NCBI RefSeq assembly: GCF_026212465.1
Contig: NC_080057.1
Location: forward strand, 26,828,147-26,892,146
Source: Amaranthus tricolor
Lineage: Eukaryota > Streptophyta > Magnoliopsida > Caryophyllales > Amaranthaceae
Direction of reading: 5' to 3'
Length of the DNA: 64,000 bases
Under the pieces are notes generated by a model. It worked only from the letters and a program-made list of their open reading frames with translations. It ran no database searches and was not told where the DNA came from. Every line of letters starts with the position of its first letter. The first letter of the stretch is position 1. This document shows, piece after piece, positions 12,164 to 24,198 of this stretch. The position numbers and the translations under genes were made by a program.

Positions 12164-13265
12164 CACTACAAAAAAATACGAGAGATGGTTACGGGTTCAT
12201 TCCGTAGCCATCACCCATATGACTACGGGATGGAGATGAAATGAACCCGTAGTCATATTTCGCTTCGCCAAATGCAAATTACGTAGTTATTTATTGCGTC
12301 AAATTTTGATTCCGTCGCCAAATCATAACCTTCCTTTTACATTCTAATATTATTATTTATTATTAATATGTTAATATTATTAATTAATTTATTATTAGTA
12401 TTTTAATATTAATTAATAAGAATTAAGAGTTTATAATTTTGATTTTAGGTTTTATTTTAATTAAAATAACAATAAATATATAAAAACACATAAAACTAAA
12501 ATAACAAATAAAATATATACGAAAAAAATATATATAAACAATAAACTAATTATATTAATATAAAAAATAGTAACAAAAATAATACAAAAGGTTTAAAATA
12601 CTAAATTTACCAACACATACAACAACATATAAATCAAAATTTATCAAAAATAAAAATAACTAAAAAAAACATAAGAAAACATAAAGCACATACTAAAATT
12701 TACCAACAACATACAAATTGAAAAACAAATCTACATATAAACTATCATTAAATAACAACATATAAACTACAAACAAAACTATCATTAAATAACAACATAT
12801 AAACTACAAACAAAACTAGAAAAATGCTAGAAAACGAACCAAAAATGGATAATGCTGGTTGAATAAACATTGAAGCTTGAAGCTTGATGGTTGAAAATTA
12901 AAGGTTGAAGAAGGTTGAAAGTTAAAGATTAATAAGTGTAAGAGATTGAAGATTATTGAAGATGTAAGTGTGAAAGTGAAATTGAAAAATTTATAAACCC
13001 AAGTTTCCTTCTTCTGCGAATTTGAATTCTCACAAAATATTAATGGCGACGGGATGGGGACGCAAAATGCTCGTAGCCATCTTTGGAAACAGAATGACGA
13101 CGGAATAGAAACGGAAAATGCCTGTAGCCAACTTTGGAGATAGAATGGCTACGGGATGAAGACGGAAAATGCCCGTAGCCAACCTTGGTGACGGGACTTT
13201 CCCATCTCCATCCCGTAGCCAAGCTCGACGACAGATTGTCTCAATATGAATTTGTCTTTATAGTG
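12164..13265. mobile_element. Non-autonomous CACTA element, 1102 bp
   Basis: Begins CACTACAAAAAAATACGAG and ends CTTTATAGTG, with target duplication TAT at 12161-12163 and 13266-13268. Subterminal zones carry inverted motifs of the type GGCTACGGGA and CCCGTAGCC, clearly different from the GGCGAC motifs of the larger CACTA at 6726, so the two belong to different families. The interior is AT-rich and holds no transposase. Confidence 0.9.
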
Positions 13266-13268
13266 TAT

Positions 13269-16131
13269 TATTAAGACTAATCTTTTTTTTCATGTACAAT
13301 ATTTAAACCTAATTGTTCCTGTGTTTTGCAGTGTGAAGTGAGGCTTTGTGGTCTCTAGAAGGACAAATTGAAGATGTATTAACCTCAACTTCAGAAAATA
13401 AGAGGATTCTAGCAATATGCATGTCCTACTTTTATGTATCTAAATTTCTATATAATAAAATATCAAATGTGGAGAAATCTATTCTCATTTACTTATTATC
13501 AGTTCATTCTCATTACATATTTAATTTAAAGTATATAATTGTATGTTTTAATTTAAACCACGATAAATAATATTGTTTAAAAACTCTTACAACACAATAG
13601 CGCTTGCAGGTAATAATGTATGTTCAGCTTTAGAAAGTATAATGTTTTGTGTATTTAGCTTTAGAACGTATAATATTTTCTTTAAGTTTAAATTACGAGA
13701 CTTTGGCCTTATGTTTTTGAACTATCTATTTAATATAAAATTTGAACCCGCCACTAAATTTAGACTCTTTATATATACTTTTTTTACTACGTCACGGTCT
13801 CATACGAGATTTGTTCTTGGTTGTGTTGGGTGGGTGAGATGTGTTGATAGTAGTGCGTGGCATATATGGATTGGAGGCCATGGAAAGCATGGACAATGAA
13901 TCTTTTTGTATGATAGTAGGTAGTTAGCCTTGTCATAGTGTAGCTCACATGGACGTTCTTTTGGTCTTCTTCTCATCAAGCTTTCACCATCTACGTATAA
14001 CGATAACTATATGATTGACCTCGCATTGTTCTTAACTTTGTAGTTTTCTTTGTGCTTCTACCTAATTTTTTGTGCACTTAGAAAATAACCGTAATGAATT
14101 CAAACTTTCATTTCTATATATAAATTGAATCAAATCAAATAAATATTCTCTTATCTTTTGTTATACGATTTATATTTAATAAGACTATTATTTGAATGAG
14201 CTATATTATTTATCATACTTAGCTATATTATCTTTTTTCTATAACTTTTTTTCCGTATCTAAAGCTTTAACTATAATTATGCAAAGAAAAATAAAATGGA
14301 ATATAGTTTTGCTATAAAAGCTAGCAGAGAAAATACTTAATAATATATTTTGTGAGGAATAAAATAGTTTTGGGTGGAAATGGAAATATGAAAAGGAAGG
14401 TACAGTATGTATAATGGTGGCGTAGTTCAATTTGATATTTGAGATGGAAATTGGAAAGTATCCACAAAATAATTAATTAATTAATTTAAGCAAAAAGGTA
14501 ACAGTTAATTAAGGTAGATATTTTTATTTAGAGTTCTAATGATGATAGTTAAGTTTGTATTTTTGTCTTAATCATGCTACTAATCTCTTACAAAAATGTC
14601 TAATTAATAAAGGTAGGCAGCATGATATATTATATATCCTTTCCACTAAGGATTTTTTTCCTCAATAGTAATATCTTTCGATATAGTTTTACTAACCCCA
14701 CAAATTTTATTCAATGACTATAGGTAAGATGTTCGATAATTTTTTTGTTTATAAATTGAAAAAATTTCTTGTTTTTGTGGATTTATAATATAAAATTATT
14801 TTATTTTATTTAAGTAATTTTTAATATTTTTTATTTTTCTATGTAACAGGTATAGTTAACTTTTTTTTCTCAATTATTTAGATATTTATTCATCAAGTAA
14901 ATATTATTTTATATAGAAAATTAGTATTTCATTAACTGTCATTAAAAATAATAAATCAAATTGACGTATAATTTTAAAGAGTAACTATTTTAAATATCCA
15001 TTTTATCTATATAAATAGCAACAAGTTTGGCTGGTAACATACTCTTCCAAAAATTTATGGTTTACGTTTTAATATCAAAATTGATTTATATCCACTTTTT
15101 GTGGCTTTTTGTGAACCTTATTTACAATTCTTTTCTTTTAACAAAAAGCTTTTAGAATTTCAAAATTCATAAAACACAATAGCTTTATTTTACATAAATT
15201 GATATAGTCAATTCACTTTTAAGTACAAGAATTATACAATATTAAAAAAAAAGTAAGTACAATTTAATCAACATAAAAATACAAAAATTTAAATTTCTAC
15301 CAGTGAAAATAATTCTTTTAAGGCCTTGTCTGAATGGGAGGAATTACAGGATAAATAAAATAATTTAATTGGATTTAAAAAAAATAACTAAGAGAAATTA
15401 TTTTCCAATTATTTTAAGAGTAAGTATTTACCCTCATCATCCCCAGGGAAAATAATTGGATCAGGGAAATTAAATTTAACATATGAAAAGAAAAGAGAGA
15501 AAGAAGAACATAATAATGGTGGATGGTGATGAAAAAGCTATCAAAAGATATTATTGAAGATTTTTATGTGTCCTTTTTTCAAGTAATTATCAGATTTGAG
15601 AATTTACTACTTTAATTTTAAAATTAAACAGAAAAATATCTTAAATTAAAATTAAGATTGTGGGTTTGTGATAAATGGTAATGAAAATTGAAATAGTACT
15701 TATCTTTTTTCTTTGCAATTGCTTTTTCTGAATATTTATATATTTAATTTACTAGCCTACAAATGCCAAACCCATAGTTTTAATTAATAATATTCTAGAA
15801 ACCATAATAACATAACCCTACCGGGCTAACACTCACATCAAAACAAACGTAGGTAAACCAAAAATCTCCCTTTTGTTTTCCTTAGAGAAATTCACTCTAT
15901 TTTAAGAGTACTACAAAAGGAGAACCACCCCAAATTTTAAGGGAATCATCAACCAACAAAACTAGTCTTTGGTCCCCAATTCGGATAACACATAACTACC
16001 CTTTCAACAATACTATACCTTACAAAAATACACTAGTCCCTCTTTCTTCCTTAGCTTAGCATAATAAGCAATAGGAGTAGTATTCATTTATTTCTTTCTC
16101 TCTCCACCGTATAATCTATCTTCTTGGTAAG
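13269..16131. other. Intergenic between CACTA element and ATL gene
   Basis: AT-rich spacer of 2.9 kb. Short ORFs at 13346-13899 have no recognisable domain and biased composition. The 300 bases before 16132 are presumably promoter and 5' UTR of the RING gene, but I see no convincing TATA box. Confidence 0.5.
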
Positions 16132-16689
16132 ATGCATCGGAAGTTGTTTGAGGTGGCGGTGGAAAACCGGACGATGGGTAGTATGGAAACACAACTAGCT
16201 CAAGCAAACATTGACACTAATATGGTCATAATCTTGGCTGCTTTACTTTGTGCTTTGATTTGTGCCCTAGGGTTAAATTCCATGGTACGGTGCATTTTGA
16301 GGTGTGGGCACCCCTTCGGGCTTGAGACGACTCAGCAAGTGGCCGTGCGGATGTCGACCACCGGGCTTAAAAAAAGCGTCCTAAGAAAAATACCAATCAC
16401 TGTATATGGAGTTGATAAAAAAAAATTAAACACAAATATACATCTAAGTGTCATAGAATGTCCAATATGTTTGGGGGAGTTTATGGATGGAGAGAAAGTC
16501 AGGGTGCTCCCTCAGTGTAATCACAGGTTCCACGTGTCGTGTATCGACACGTGGCTTAAGTCTCACTCTTCATGTCCCAATTGCCGCCACTCGCTGCTTG
16601 AGATGGTTGACTCATCATCCAAAGCAGCAAGTGGTGACCGACACGAGCACGTGGTGCCCCTGGCGGTTGAGGTGAGTGGAGGGAGTTAG
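16132..16689 (+). CDS. ATL-type RING-H2 finger E3 ubiquitin ligase
   Basis: An intronless 185-residue protein, the usual layout of plant ATL ligases. Residues 30-50 form one membrane-spanning helix ([18 protein letters not shown]). Next comes the ATL juxtamembrane region with a [11 protein letters not shown] form of the GLD motif (78-88). The RING-H2 uses C110, C113, C129, H131, H134, C137, C148 and C151, spaced C-x2-C-x15-C-x-H-x2-H-x2-C-x10-C-x2-C, and keeps the proline after the first cysteine and the tryptophan (W141) that contact E2 enzymes. It should anchor in a membrane and ubiquitinate unknown targets; ATL genes are often stress-induced. The start could instead be the ATG at 16174. 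It most resembles the ATL78-80 group, by impression only. Confidence 0.92.
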   Translation: MHRKLFEVAVENRTMGSMETQLAQANIDTNMVIILAALLCALICALGLNSMVRCILRCGHPFGLETTQQVAVRMSTTGLKKSVLRKIPITVYGVDKKKLNTNIHLSVIECPICLGEFMDGEKVRVLPQCNHRFHVSCIDTWLKSHSSCPNCRHSLLEMVDSSSKAASGDRHEHVVPLAVEVSGGS

Positions 16690-17061
16690 TTTAATTATTG
16701 GGATTTTTTATTTTTATTTTTCTATTTTTGTATTATTGAAATTAGTGATATGTACAACGAAAGTTGGATTGGGTAAGATAGCTAAGCCAAAAAAGCTCAA
16801 TTATACACCGTCTTTTTGTTGAAAATTTGAGATGCCATTTTGAAAGTTACTATTATTTTCTTTCTTTTGTCCATCTTTTTCAAATTTGTTTTTTTATTGA
16901 TGATTTTTTCTTTTTTTGTCTTCTATTATTGAGTTTTTGTTTCATCTAATAAGAAAGATGTTAATCAATTTTGTTTTTCTATAAGAATTTTTAATGTTAG
17001 GTGGAAACTACATTAATGTTGTTTTTTATCACAAGAAAGGAAAAATATTGTTGGATTATTA
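16690..17061. other. 3' flank of the ATL gene
   Basis: T-rich stretch, probably the 3' UTR and terminator of the RING gene. No other feature seen. Confidence 0.5.
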
Positions 17062-17063
17062 TA

Positions 17064-17292
17064 CTCCCTCCTATTCATAGAGAATGAGACATTTTTTTAT
17101 TGGGCCAATTCACTGAAAATGTCCTAATTTTATTTTTGTCATTTTTTTTACCCTTTTACCTTTACAACATAAACAAATATCAGTGTTCTTTATGGAAAAA
17201 GAGAGTTTTCCACCCACTTTTAAGTGGTTCCCTACCCCTCCTTAATTTTGGTGCAAAATACAAATGTGTCATTTTCTATAAATAGGATGGAG
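17064..17292. mobile_element. Stowaway-like MITE, 229 bp
   Basis: Terminal inverted repeats CTCCCTCCTATTCATAGAG and its imperfect complement ending TAGGATGGAG, flanked by TA (17062-17063 and 17293-17294). The inverted match continues inward to TGAGACA/TGTCATT. Non-coding. Confidence 0.8.
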
Positions 17293-17294
17293 TA

Positions 17295-18395
17295 ATGTAA
17301 TTATTTCTTCGAGCTACTCTAAAAATACTACAAATATGTATATGAACTATAAACCACTCTTAATACTTATAAATATTTGTAATAGGGGCATAAACATTAA
17401 AAAAATTATTTACAATTATATTAACTTTTTTTTTTGAAGTGTCATTTTAATATTCCATATTTTCTCATTACATCAATATCATATTCAAAATATGTAAAGG
17501 GAGCAAATTGCAAGAAATAATTAATTTAGTGTCAAGGTGGTGCTATTAATAATGATTAAGTGCACATAATTAAAAGATGATTACTCCTAATTACTAATTA
17601 GCAAGTAGTAAGTCTATGTCAAGCTGTTGAAATAATTTAATATACTTGACATCTTTGGATTATGCAGATTTTCTGTGAGTTTGTCACATACTTGCCATCT
17701 TTTAGCCCACAGATATGGGGTTTTGGATGCTCAGTCACAGTTTTATTTTGTATTTTATTTATTTCTTTTTTGGCAAATAACCAATATTTATCTGATACAA
17801 CATGTATTTTATTTTATTTTTATCTCAAGATCTTTACTCATTTGTATTGTACGGTTTATATTTTCACAAATTCTAAACAGTCTTACGGTGAGACTATTTC
17901 TATTAGGCTGATTTAATGTACACTTAACGTCTTAATTAAAGTGATCATTAATAACCTTAGCGAACACCTACAGTTTTAAAGTAATTATAAATCACTTATA
18001 ATCTTAGAGTAATCACTTGTCATCTTAAAGAGACAATTAAAAAAATGAATTTATTATATAGACTCGTTTAAGAGTGAAACGGTCTCATACAAAGTTTGCT
18101 GAATTACAAATTCTCATTTAAGACGGTCACATCGTGAGATAATCTTAAATTGGGTTAGCTAAATTTATTCATGCATCACCTTCATCTATCGTACTTAAAA
18201 AATTCACTTTTAGTTGTTCAATGTTAAACGCTTTATTTTATATTATAAAATTGACACTTGAAATACTAAAATGTTCCTTTTTTTTTTTAGCTCCTTGAAC
18301 CTTTATATCTCAACGTGAGACGGTATAATATTAGATTACACAAATTAAAAACATCTCTTTTACAAATCACATTCAATTGGACCTTCAGATACATT
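17295..18395. other. Intergenic with MITE-like copies
   Basis: AT-rich. Holds the minus-orientation partner (17875-18105) of the repeat at 11380, and further AGACGGTC/GTGAGACGG pieces at 18120-18140 and 18305-18325. No gene seen. Confidence 0.5.
17875..18105 (-). repeat. Second copy of the 11380 MITE-like repeat
   Basis: In reverse complement it reads tatgagaccgtttcac, then interior phrases like those at 11400-11560, ending with tagtctcaccgtaaga. Similarity judged by eye. Confidence 0.5.
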
Positions 18396-18460
18396 TGGGC
18401 CTTCACTTATTTGGATTTCATACACAATTGGGCCTCCAGGCCTTCATATACGATTGGGCC
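18396..18460 (+). promoter_or_regulatory. Three TGGGCC (site II-like) motifs
   Basis: TGGGCC at 18396-18401, 18429-18434 and 18455-18460, 65-130 bp upstream of an ATG. Clusters of this TCP-binding site II motif are typical of plant promoters for housekeeping, ribosomal and organelle-protein genes. Their position supports the downstream ORF being real. Confidence 0.45.
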
Positions 18461-18525
18461 CTTCCACAAACTAGCTCAATTCTCTTTGCTTCAGTTCACT
18501 TCACTCCACTCCATTGTTGAACAAC

Positions 18526-18999
18526 ATGAAATCCCAAAACCAAAACAAATTCCTCCATCAAAAACCTCAACGAATTCCATGGAATCTAAAAATCAAAGCA
18601 AAAACTAAACATTTTCATCTAAATTTCACCCTTAAATCTTCAACTTTATCATCCTTCTTCGATCATTGTTCCCATCAACCTCAATCCCTAATTTTTAACC
18701 TAAAATTTCTTAAATGCCAAATTTTTTTCAGCTCCAATTCAATAAAACCAAGTATCAAATCCAAATTAATTCGATTTTTTCGTAAATTAATACCCAGAAA
18801 GTCTGAAAATTCAACCATTTTTACCCAGAAAAGGGCTGTGAATTATCAACCCAGAAGAAATTTGTGTTTGATTTTGCTTGCTGCAATGTTGGTATATTTA
18901 CTTCGTTATCATTTACTAAAGATTCTTGAATTTGATGAAGCAAAATTTGGTAAATTTCTTGATTATTTATTTAATTATGTTTTTAGTTTGATGTATTAA
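18526..18999 (+). CDS. Possible small single-pass membrane protein, family unknown
   Basis: An open frame of 157 residues from the first ATG. Not recognised. The N-terminal 110 residues are basic and rich in Ser, Lys, Phe and Asn with almost no acidic residues, as in an organelle-targeting leader. Residues 112-133 (NLCLILLAAMLVYLLRYHLL) make one strong membrane helix, followed by a short acidic tail. Three TGGGCC motifs lie just upstream. A GT at 18950 inside FGKFLDYL could be a splice donor, so this may be only the first exon of a longer gene. Against it: AT-rich sequence can leave such frames open by chance, and I recall no homologue. Confidence 0.4.
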   Translation: MKSQNQNKFLHQKPQRIPWNLKIKAKTKHFHLNFTLKSSTLSSFFDHCSHQPQSLIFNLKFLKCQIFFSSNSIKPSIKSKLIRFFRKLIPRKSENSTIFTQKRAVNYQPRRNLCLILLAAMLVYLLRYHLLKILEFDEAKFGKFLDYLFNYVFSLMY

Positions 19000-19248
19000 T
19001 AGTATCTGTAATTTTGTACAAATTGTTCAATTGTTTGTAATGGTAATTTTTGGGAAGGATTAAATGAAAATTATGTATCTTTTCAAATGGGTTCAAGCTA
19101 AATTTAATTAATTTTAACTCAATGATAATTGATACATTCTTATTGTTCATATAGTTGAAAATTGTTTGTTTTTTTCCTGTTGCTGCTTAAAAAGTGTGAT
19201 AGGTATTATATCACTAGTTTTAAATAAAGGAAGTGTAATTTTTGTTAG

Positions 19249-19460
19249 GGATCATATCTCGTGTTGATTTGTTTTGATTCATATAGGCGACCTCAAGTCT
19301 TGACATTATAGTCAATGATCGTATCTCGTGTTGATTTGTTTTGATTGGTATAGACGACATTAAGTTTTGGAATTGTTGTTGTGAGTGATGATATCTCGTG
19401 TTGATTTGTTTTAATTCATAAGACAACCTTGAGTTTTGGCATTTGGCATTGTTGTTGTCA
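19249..19460 (+). repeat. Three tandem copies of a LINE/RTE-like 3' end
   Basis: Units of about 70 bp start at 19249, 19317 and 19388, each with atctcgtgttgatttgtttt followed by a tail rich in TTGTTG. The sequence resembles the 3' termini of plant RTE-clade LINEs. A diverged single copy sits in an RRC1 intron (1335-1467). No LINE coding sequence is present. Confidence 0.6.
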
Positions 19461-20617
19461 ATGGCTTCCTCTAGTCAATATATATTGTAGATAGTTCTAT
19501 TCCATATGGTTGCAATATTTTGACTTAGTTATCCAAAATTTTCATTCCAAGGTCATTTTGATTCAAATTGATTATAAATAGAGATTACACAGAAGGATAT
19601 TGACTGTCATTCTTATATACTGTAGGCTGTAGCTTCCAGGGTGTGATTATATACCCAAATTATTGTTGAGACTTCAGACTAGTGTCGCATGAATTGCAAA
19701 CTATGGTCGATTTTAAACTATTTTTAACTCTATTCAATAAATCGCCACTTATGCTATATTGGTTGAGACCAGTAGCAAGTCACCCTTGAGGCCTTGAATG
19801 ATGAAAATAGCTTGTCAAACTACAGTCAGTAAAATGTTAAGTTTAGCTGAACTTATTGTAAATGTCAAACTATAAACGGAAAACACGCCGAGCATACGCT
19901 TTATAGTCTAAGGAGATATCATCCCAAAATCATACGGCAATAGAAGGATGACTTATAAAGCGTGCACACCATCTTTTAATTCATCGATGTCGCTGACATT
20001 AAATATGCTTGTCAGTCAACCTAAATATCGGTCGAAACCAAAAGATATTCTTGATACGGGCTAAAACGCAGTTGTTTACACCTTTACAACATGGAAAATA
20101 TCGATTTGTTGTTTTTAAAATTATTTACAACGCAGTCGACGCGATGCGATGCGATGTCACCTTATTTTACGCAATGGGGTTGGGTTTGGGCCCATCACGC
20201 ATTGGTCATAAGGTCAGCCCACAGGCCATCACTTACTGCACGAATTTGACAACTTCACTTACCAGCAAAAAGCCCGGATAAAGGGAAGGGTAAGTGGTAG
20301 ATTTTGTGATAACCTGATTACTAAAACCTAGTCATAAATCATGAGTAGACGACCATAATTTTTTTAGATACGGTTTTAGCATTGTTGTATTTGCCAGCAA
20401 GAAGCTATAAAGTGACAGTCAATAATATCTTTCTTAATAAAATCAACTTGTATAGATAGTATTCAATAGTGTAATGCACTGACCACAAGAAAACTTGAGT
20501 ACATCATACAACAAAAGACCTTAACTTTGCAATTATTCTATAACATAGACTACATAGTCAAACATTGCAACATAGTCAAAAATCAACTTCTAAGTGGGAT
20601 TAATAAAATAAGTAGTG
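19461..20617. other. Intergenic, with a decayed copy of the 50-kb repeat
   Basis: At 19855-19990 are phrases also found at 50230-50400 (aaggagatat.catcccaaaa, tataaagcgtgcacaccat, atcgatg), so a degraded member of that repeat. The remaining sequence has no recognised gene; a 90-codon frame at 20009-20281 looks accidental. Confidence 0.5.
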
Positions 20618-20622
20618 AAAAA
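20618..20622 (-). terminator. Pol III terminator of the tRNA gene
   Basis: Five T on the minus strand, starting three bases after the discriminator base of the tRNA-Ser gene. Confidence 0.75.
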
Positions 20623-20625
20623 TAC

Positions 20626-20707
20626 CGTCGCCTGAGAGATTCGAACTCTCGCGGGGAAACCCCATGTACTTAGCAGGCACACGCCTTAACCACTCGGCCA
20701 AAGCGAC
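20626..20707 (-). tRNA. tRNA-Ser (anticodon GCT)
   Basis: Folds as a class II tRNA. The 7-bp acceptor stem (GTCGCTT with AGGCGAC) has one G-T pair. The D arm is GCC...GGC. The anticodon stem TGTGC/GTACA holds the loop CTGCTAA with anticodon GCT. A long variable arm (GGGG-TTT-CCCC) is typical of tRNA-Ser. The T arm is GAGAG-TTCGAAT-CTCTC, and the discriminator is G. It decodes AGC/AGU. Internal A and B boxes are intact and a T5 terminator follows, so it is probably functional. Confidence 0.97.
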
Positions 20708-22824
20708 ATTTTGTTGATTTGACCATTTCCGAGCTTTTATAATCATAATAGAAATGTGGATTGCATTTGCATGCTTAGGTAAATGCAACGTCAAAATTAC
20801 TTTTGAAATTTTTTGATTTTTCTTACTTTTAATAATTCTTTAATTATTTTTACCTTTTTATCTCATTTAATTTGCTATTTTATCCCCAATAACATTTTAT
20901 ATAGAAAATAAATTGTAGCACAAGCTAATAAATAAAATAAAGGGACTATTTCTATACCCTTTTCATACTTTTTGTTGTATTTTAAATACATTATAGTGAC
21001 CTTAATCCATAATTTAAATATTCTTATTTTATACATATGTTGCATGATTTTTATTTTTTACTTGTTATTTTGAAAAGTTAAATTTTTTGACTTTTTATCC
21101 ATCACTTTGATATACTTGATATTTTAGTAGTATAATATACATGTTGCTTTTCATCAATTCATGAACTAATTCAGAATATAGGTATATGGTAGGTCGAAAA
21201 CTTATTTTTGACTATATGTTGAACCAACTTCATTTTCAGTTTTTTGTTATATATTACACAATTGATCAATATCAATATGATTTTTAATTAAATCATTAGA
21301 ATTATGCTCTAGAAAAATTCGGACCTAAATTTCCCCTTATAAATAAAGCTTTTCTTTATAAATATTTGGTTACTACTTCATATTTTAGAAAAAAAAAATA
21401 CATATAGTCCTAGTAAAATCATTGACAAATGAAAATTTGGTGTTTTTTTTAAGAAAATGTAGGATCTTGATGCTTAAAAAGAATTGTATAGAAAATATTA
21501 AAAAAAATTAAAATATAAAATAACACTAAAAGAATATAATAAGATTTAATAGAAAATAGTGTAAAAATGAAAAATCATAACGGAGTAATCTATATACTCT
21601 AACTCAAATAAAATTTAATTATCAATTCACTTTAGTTAGTTAAAAATTGAAGAGTTGTATGAACATCTAGTTCAGTACTTCAGTGTGGGATCTAGTAAAG
21701 GAATGGTAATACTAGTGCTGTATAATAGCACAAATTTTTAATTAAAACAGTCTTACCGTGAAACGTATTTTATATTTAAGTTAAATAGTTTAATTATAGT
21801 TACTTTTAGTATATTCAGTTTTTTTTTATAAACTTATTTCACAGTAAAGTAATCTTATACAAGAGAGAATGACATGAGAGAGAACATTTTCACGCATACT
21901 GCCGCGCGTGGGTAATTATTATAATACTTTTTGAAGTTATTGGGGAACAAAAGATGTAGGGTCCACAATATATTTGTCATTTGAACTGAACCGTCAAAAA
22001 TCAACTGTATCTTCATCTAACGGTGAATATTTGGGGTCAAAGCTAACTCTTGATAGGTTTCTTTGACTAAATATACTGATAATCAATGATCGAAATGAAC
22101 TAGTGGTTTTGCAACAAGTATATTTCTTATGCAAATAAAAACTAATAGATAAAATAAAAATATAAATTAAATACATAGATAAAAATTTCAAAAATTAATC
22201 ATGATAAATAATATAAAAAATAGATTTTAACTTGGTAAAACTCATAAAATAGACTAAAAATAAAAATATTATCAACCCCCTACAAAGAGTAGACTCCCTC
22301 AAAAATGATGCATAGTTGTCTCCTTTTTATTTTCTTCCTTTTTTCTCTAAAAGAACCCTAATCTTTATAGTTGATTTGAGGCTATCATTAACTTTTTAGT
22401 TGATGGTAAGCCTTTAAATTTGTCCGTTATAAGTTTTTTTGAATATGATTAAAATAAATTTTTGTCCTTTTCCCTACAGGAGAGTTATTCTACCGATTCA
22501 TTGGGTTGATTCTACCCATATTTTGGGTTTGATCTCTCGCTTCGTGAGAGTTTGGAGTTATGAATTTTGGTTTGTAATTGATTTGTTGGTAGAGATTAAT
22601 GTGATAATACAACAGACACCAAAATTGCAATTACCATCTACTACATCAAAATTCAATTCTATTTCAAGACTACAAGAGGATATTTACAAATTACAATTGT
22701 CAGATCTCATATTCAACGATCGTGGTTTTGTTAATTTTGAATTATCTTGGGTTATAGTTGTTATGTACTTGCTAATTTTTATCTTTGATGTAGATGTCGT
22801 ATGACTTTTTATTAATGAATCATG

Positions 22825-22886
<62 letters not shown>

Positions 22887-23095
22887 ACAGGATTAGTACT
22901 AGTTTTATTTTTTTGTTGAATTTATTTTTGGATATAGTAATAATTATCAGCCTGAAAATATTGAAAGTATTGATTAAATATATTTAAAAAAGAAATCTCA
23001 GAACTTTGACTAGGCTGTCACTTCAGTCTAGGTGTTTTCTTTTGAAAGTGGAGGTACCCTACAGTAAATAACAGAATTGGCTCTAACCTTTTACT
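20708..23095. other. Intergenic, AT-rich
   Basis: No gene recognised. Contains a MITE-like pair of ends at about 21747 (agtcttaccgtgaaac) and 21862 (ttcacagtaaagtaatctta), and a long TA microsatellite at 22831-22880. A 121-codon frame at 22439-22804 has no recognisable domain and I do not call it. Confidence 0.5.
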
Positions 23096-23097
23096 TA

Positions 23098-23335
23098 CTC
23101 CCTATTTACTTGAAATATTTTTTTTAAAGCAGTCTAATCACTAATTTAATTTATAATATTTTTAATTATGTATAATAAAAAATTATAAAATTTAATATTA
23201 GGAATCTTTACAATAAGACGAATTAAATAAGATCCTACTTAACTGTGTTTTAATATATAGATTAAAAACTAATCACAATAAGAGTAATGAATAAAATAGT
23301 GTTATTTTTCTTAATGTTGCAAGACTTGCAATTAA
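23098..23335. mobile_element. Stowaway-like MITE, same family as 11722
   Basis: Begins TA-CTCCCTATTTACTTG and carries the interior phrases of 11722-11978 (tttaatattaggaatcttta, caataagacgaattaa, atagattaaaaac). The right terminus is decayed, so the end is approximate. Confidence 0.6.
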
Positions 23336-24198
23336 TTTAGAACCAAAAAATTAGTATTTCATTGTTATCTCGAGATAAGTATAAAAACATATAATCCTCT
23401 ATTTTCTTGAGTATGTGGATATTTGAATTATGACCTATTTCTTTTATTTTATAACATTTTATTTTGAATTATGTTTTACCGTTTTAAAAAAATTTTATTC
23501 ACATATTTTTAATGTTTTTATACTTTTAATCTTAATTACACAATTTAGTTGATCCAATTTTTTTCCTTAATATTTGTATAAATGGTGAAGGTTACATATT
23601 CAAAGGGACAAGTACAACTGGAGTATACTATATCACTTTAATTTAATTTGTACCAAGTGAAAAAAATTTTAAATATATTTATTTGTAGTTAATGAATAAG
23701 ATAAATAAAAACTATATTATGAATTAATGAATTACTGTGAATTTAGTTCAAAGACATCCAAATATTACTTTTTTTTATCCCTTCTTAAATATTTTTTGTT
23801 AAATACTTAGGGGCCGTTTGGTTCGCACAAGGGAATCGGAATGGAATCAGGAAAGGGAATGAAGGAGAAAGAAATGGATTCCCCTAATTTAGCCTAGTTG
23901 TTTGGTTGTGTTCAGGAAACGGAATGAACTGCTGAATGATTCCCTTTGTGACCTTTGTGACTGTTTGGTTCAAGCTAAGGAATCAAAATTTGATTTTTTA
24001 AATTCTTTTATATTTTCTCCAAAAATAAGTAGTTGTTATATGATAAACTTGAAAAAATTATTTTTTGAAAAAACATAACTCTAAATAATAACAACGTAGC
24101 TCGATTAATTACATATAATGACTTGTTTGTAGATCAAAATACATACGAAAAGTGTTCTAGTCCTTTTCAAAATCATTCATGGAACCACAACATTAGAT

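Noticed and set aside
13573..13899. 108-codon frame
   Set aside because: Low-complexity, Phe/Lys/Asn-rich content expected of AT-rich DNA; no domain or neighbouring exon found.
15320..15480. Possible hAT or Harbinger MITE beginning aaggccttgtctgaatggga
   Set aside because: The left end looks like a transposon terminus, but I found no inverted partner or target duplication.
22439..22804. 121-codon open frame with hydrophobic stretches
   Set aside because: No recognisable domain, AT-rich composition, no promoter motif, and no matching splice partners. Left uncalled.
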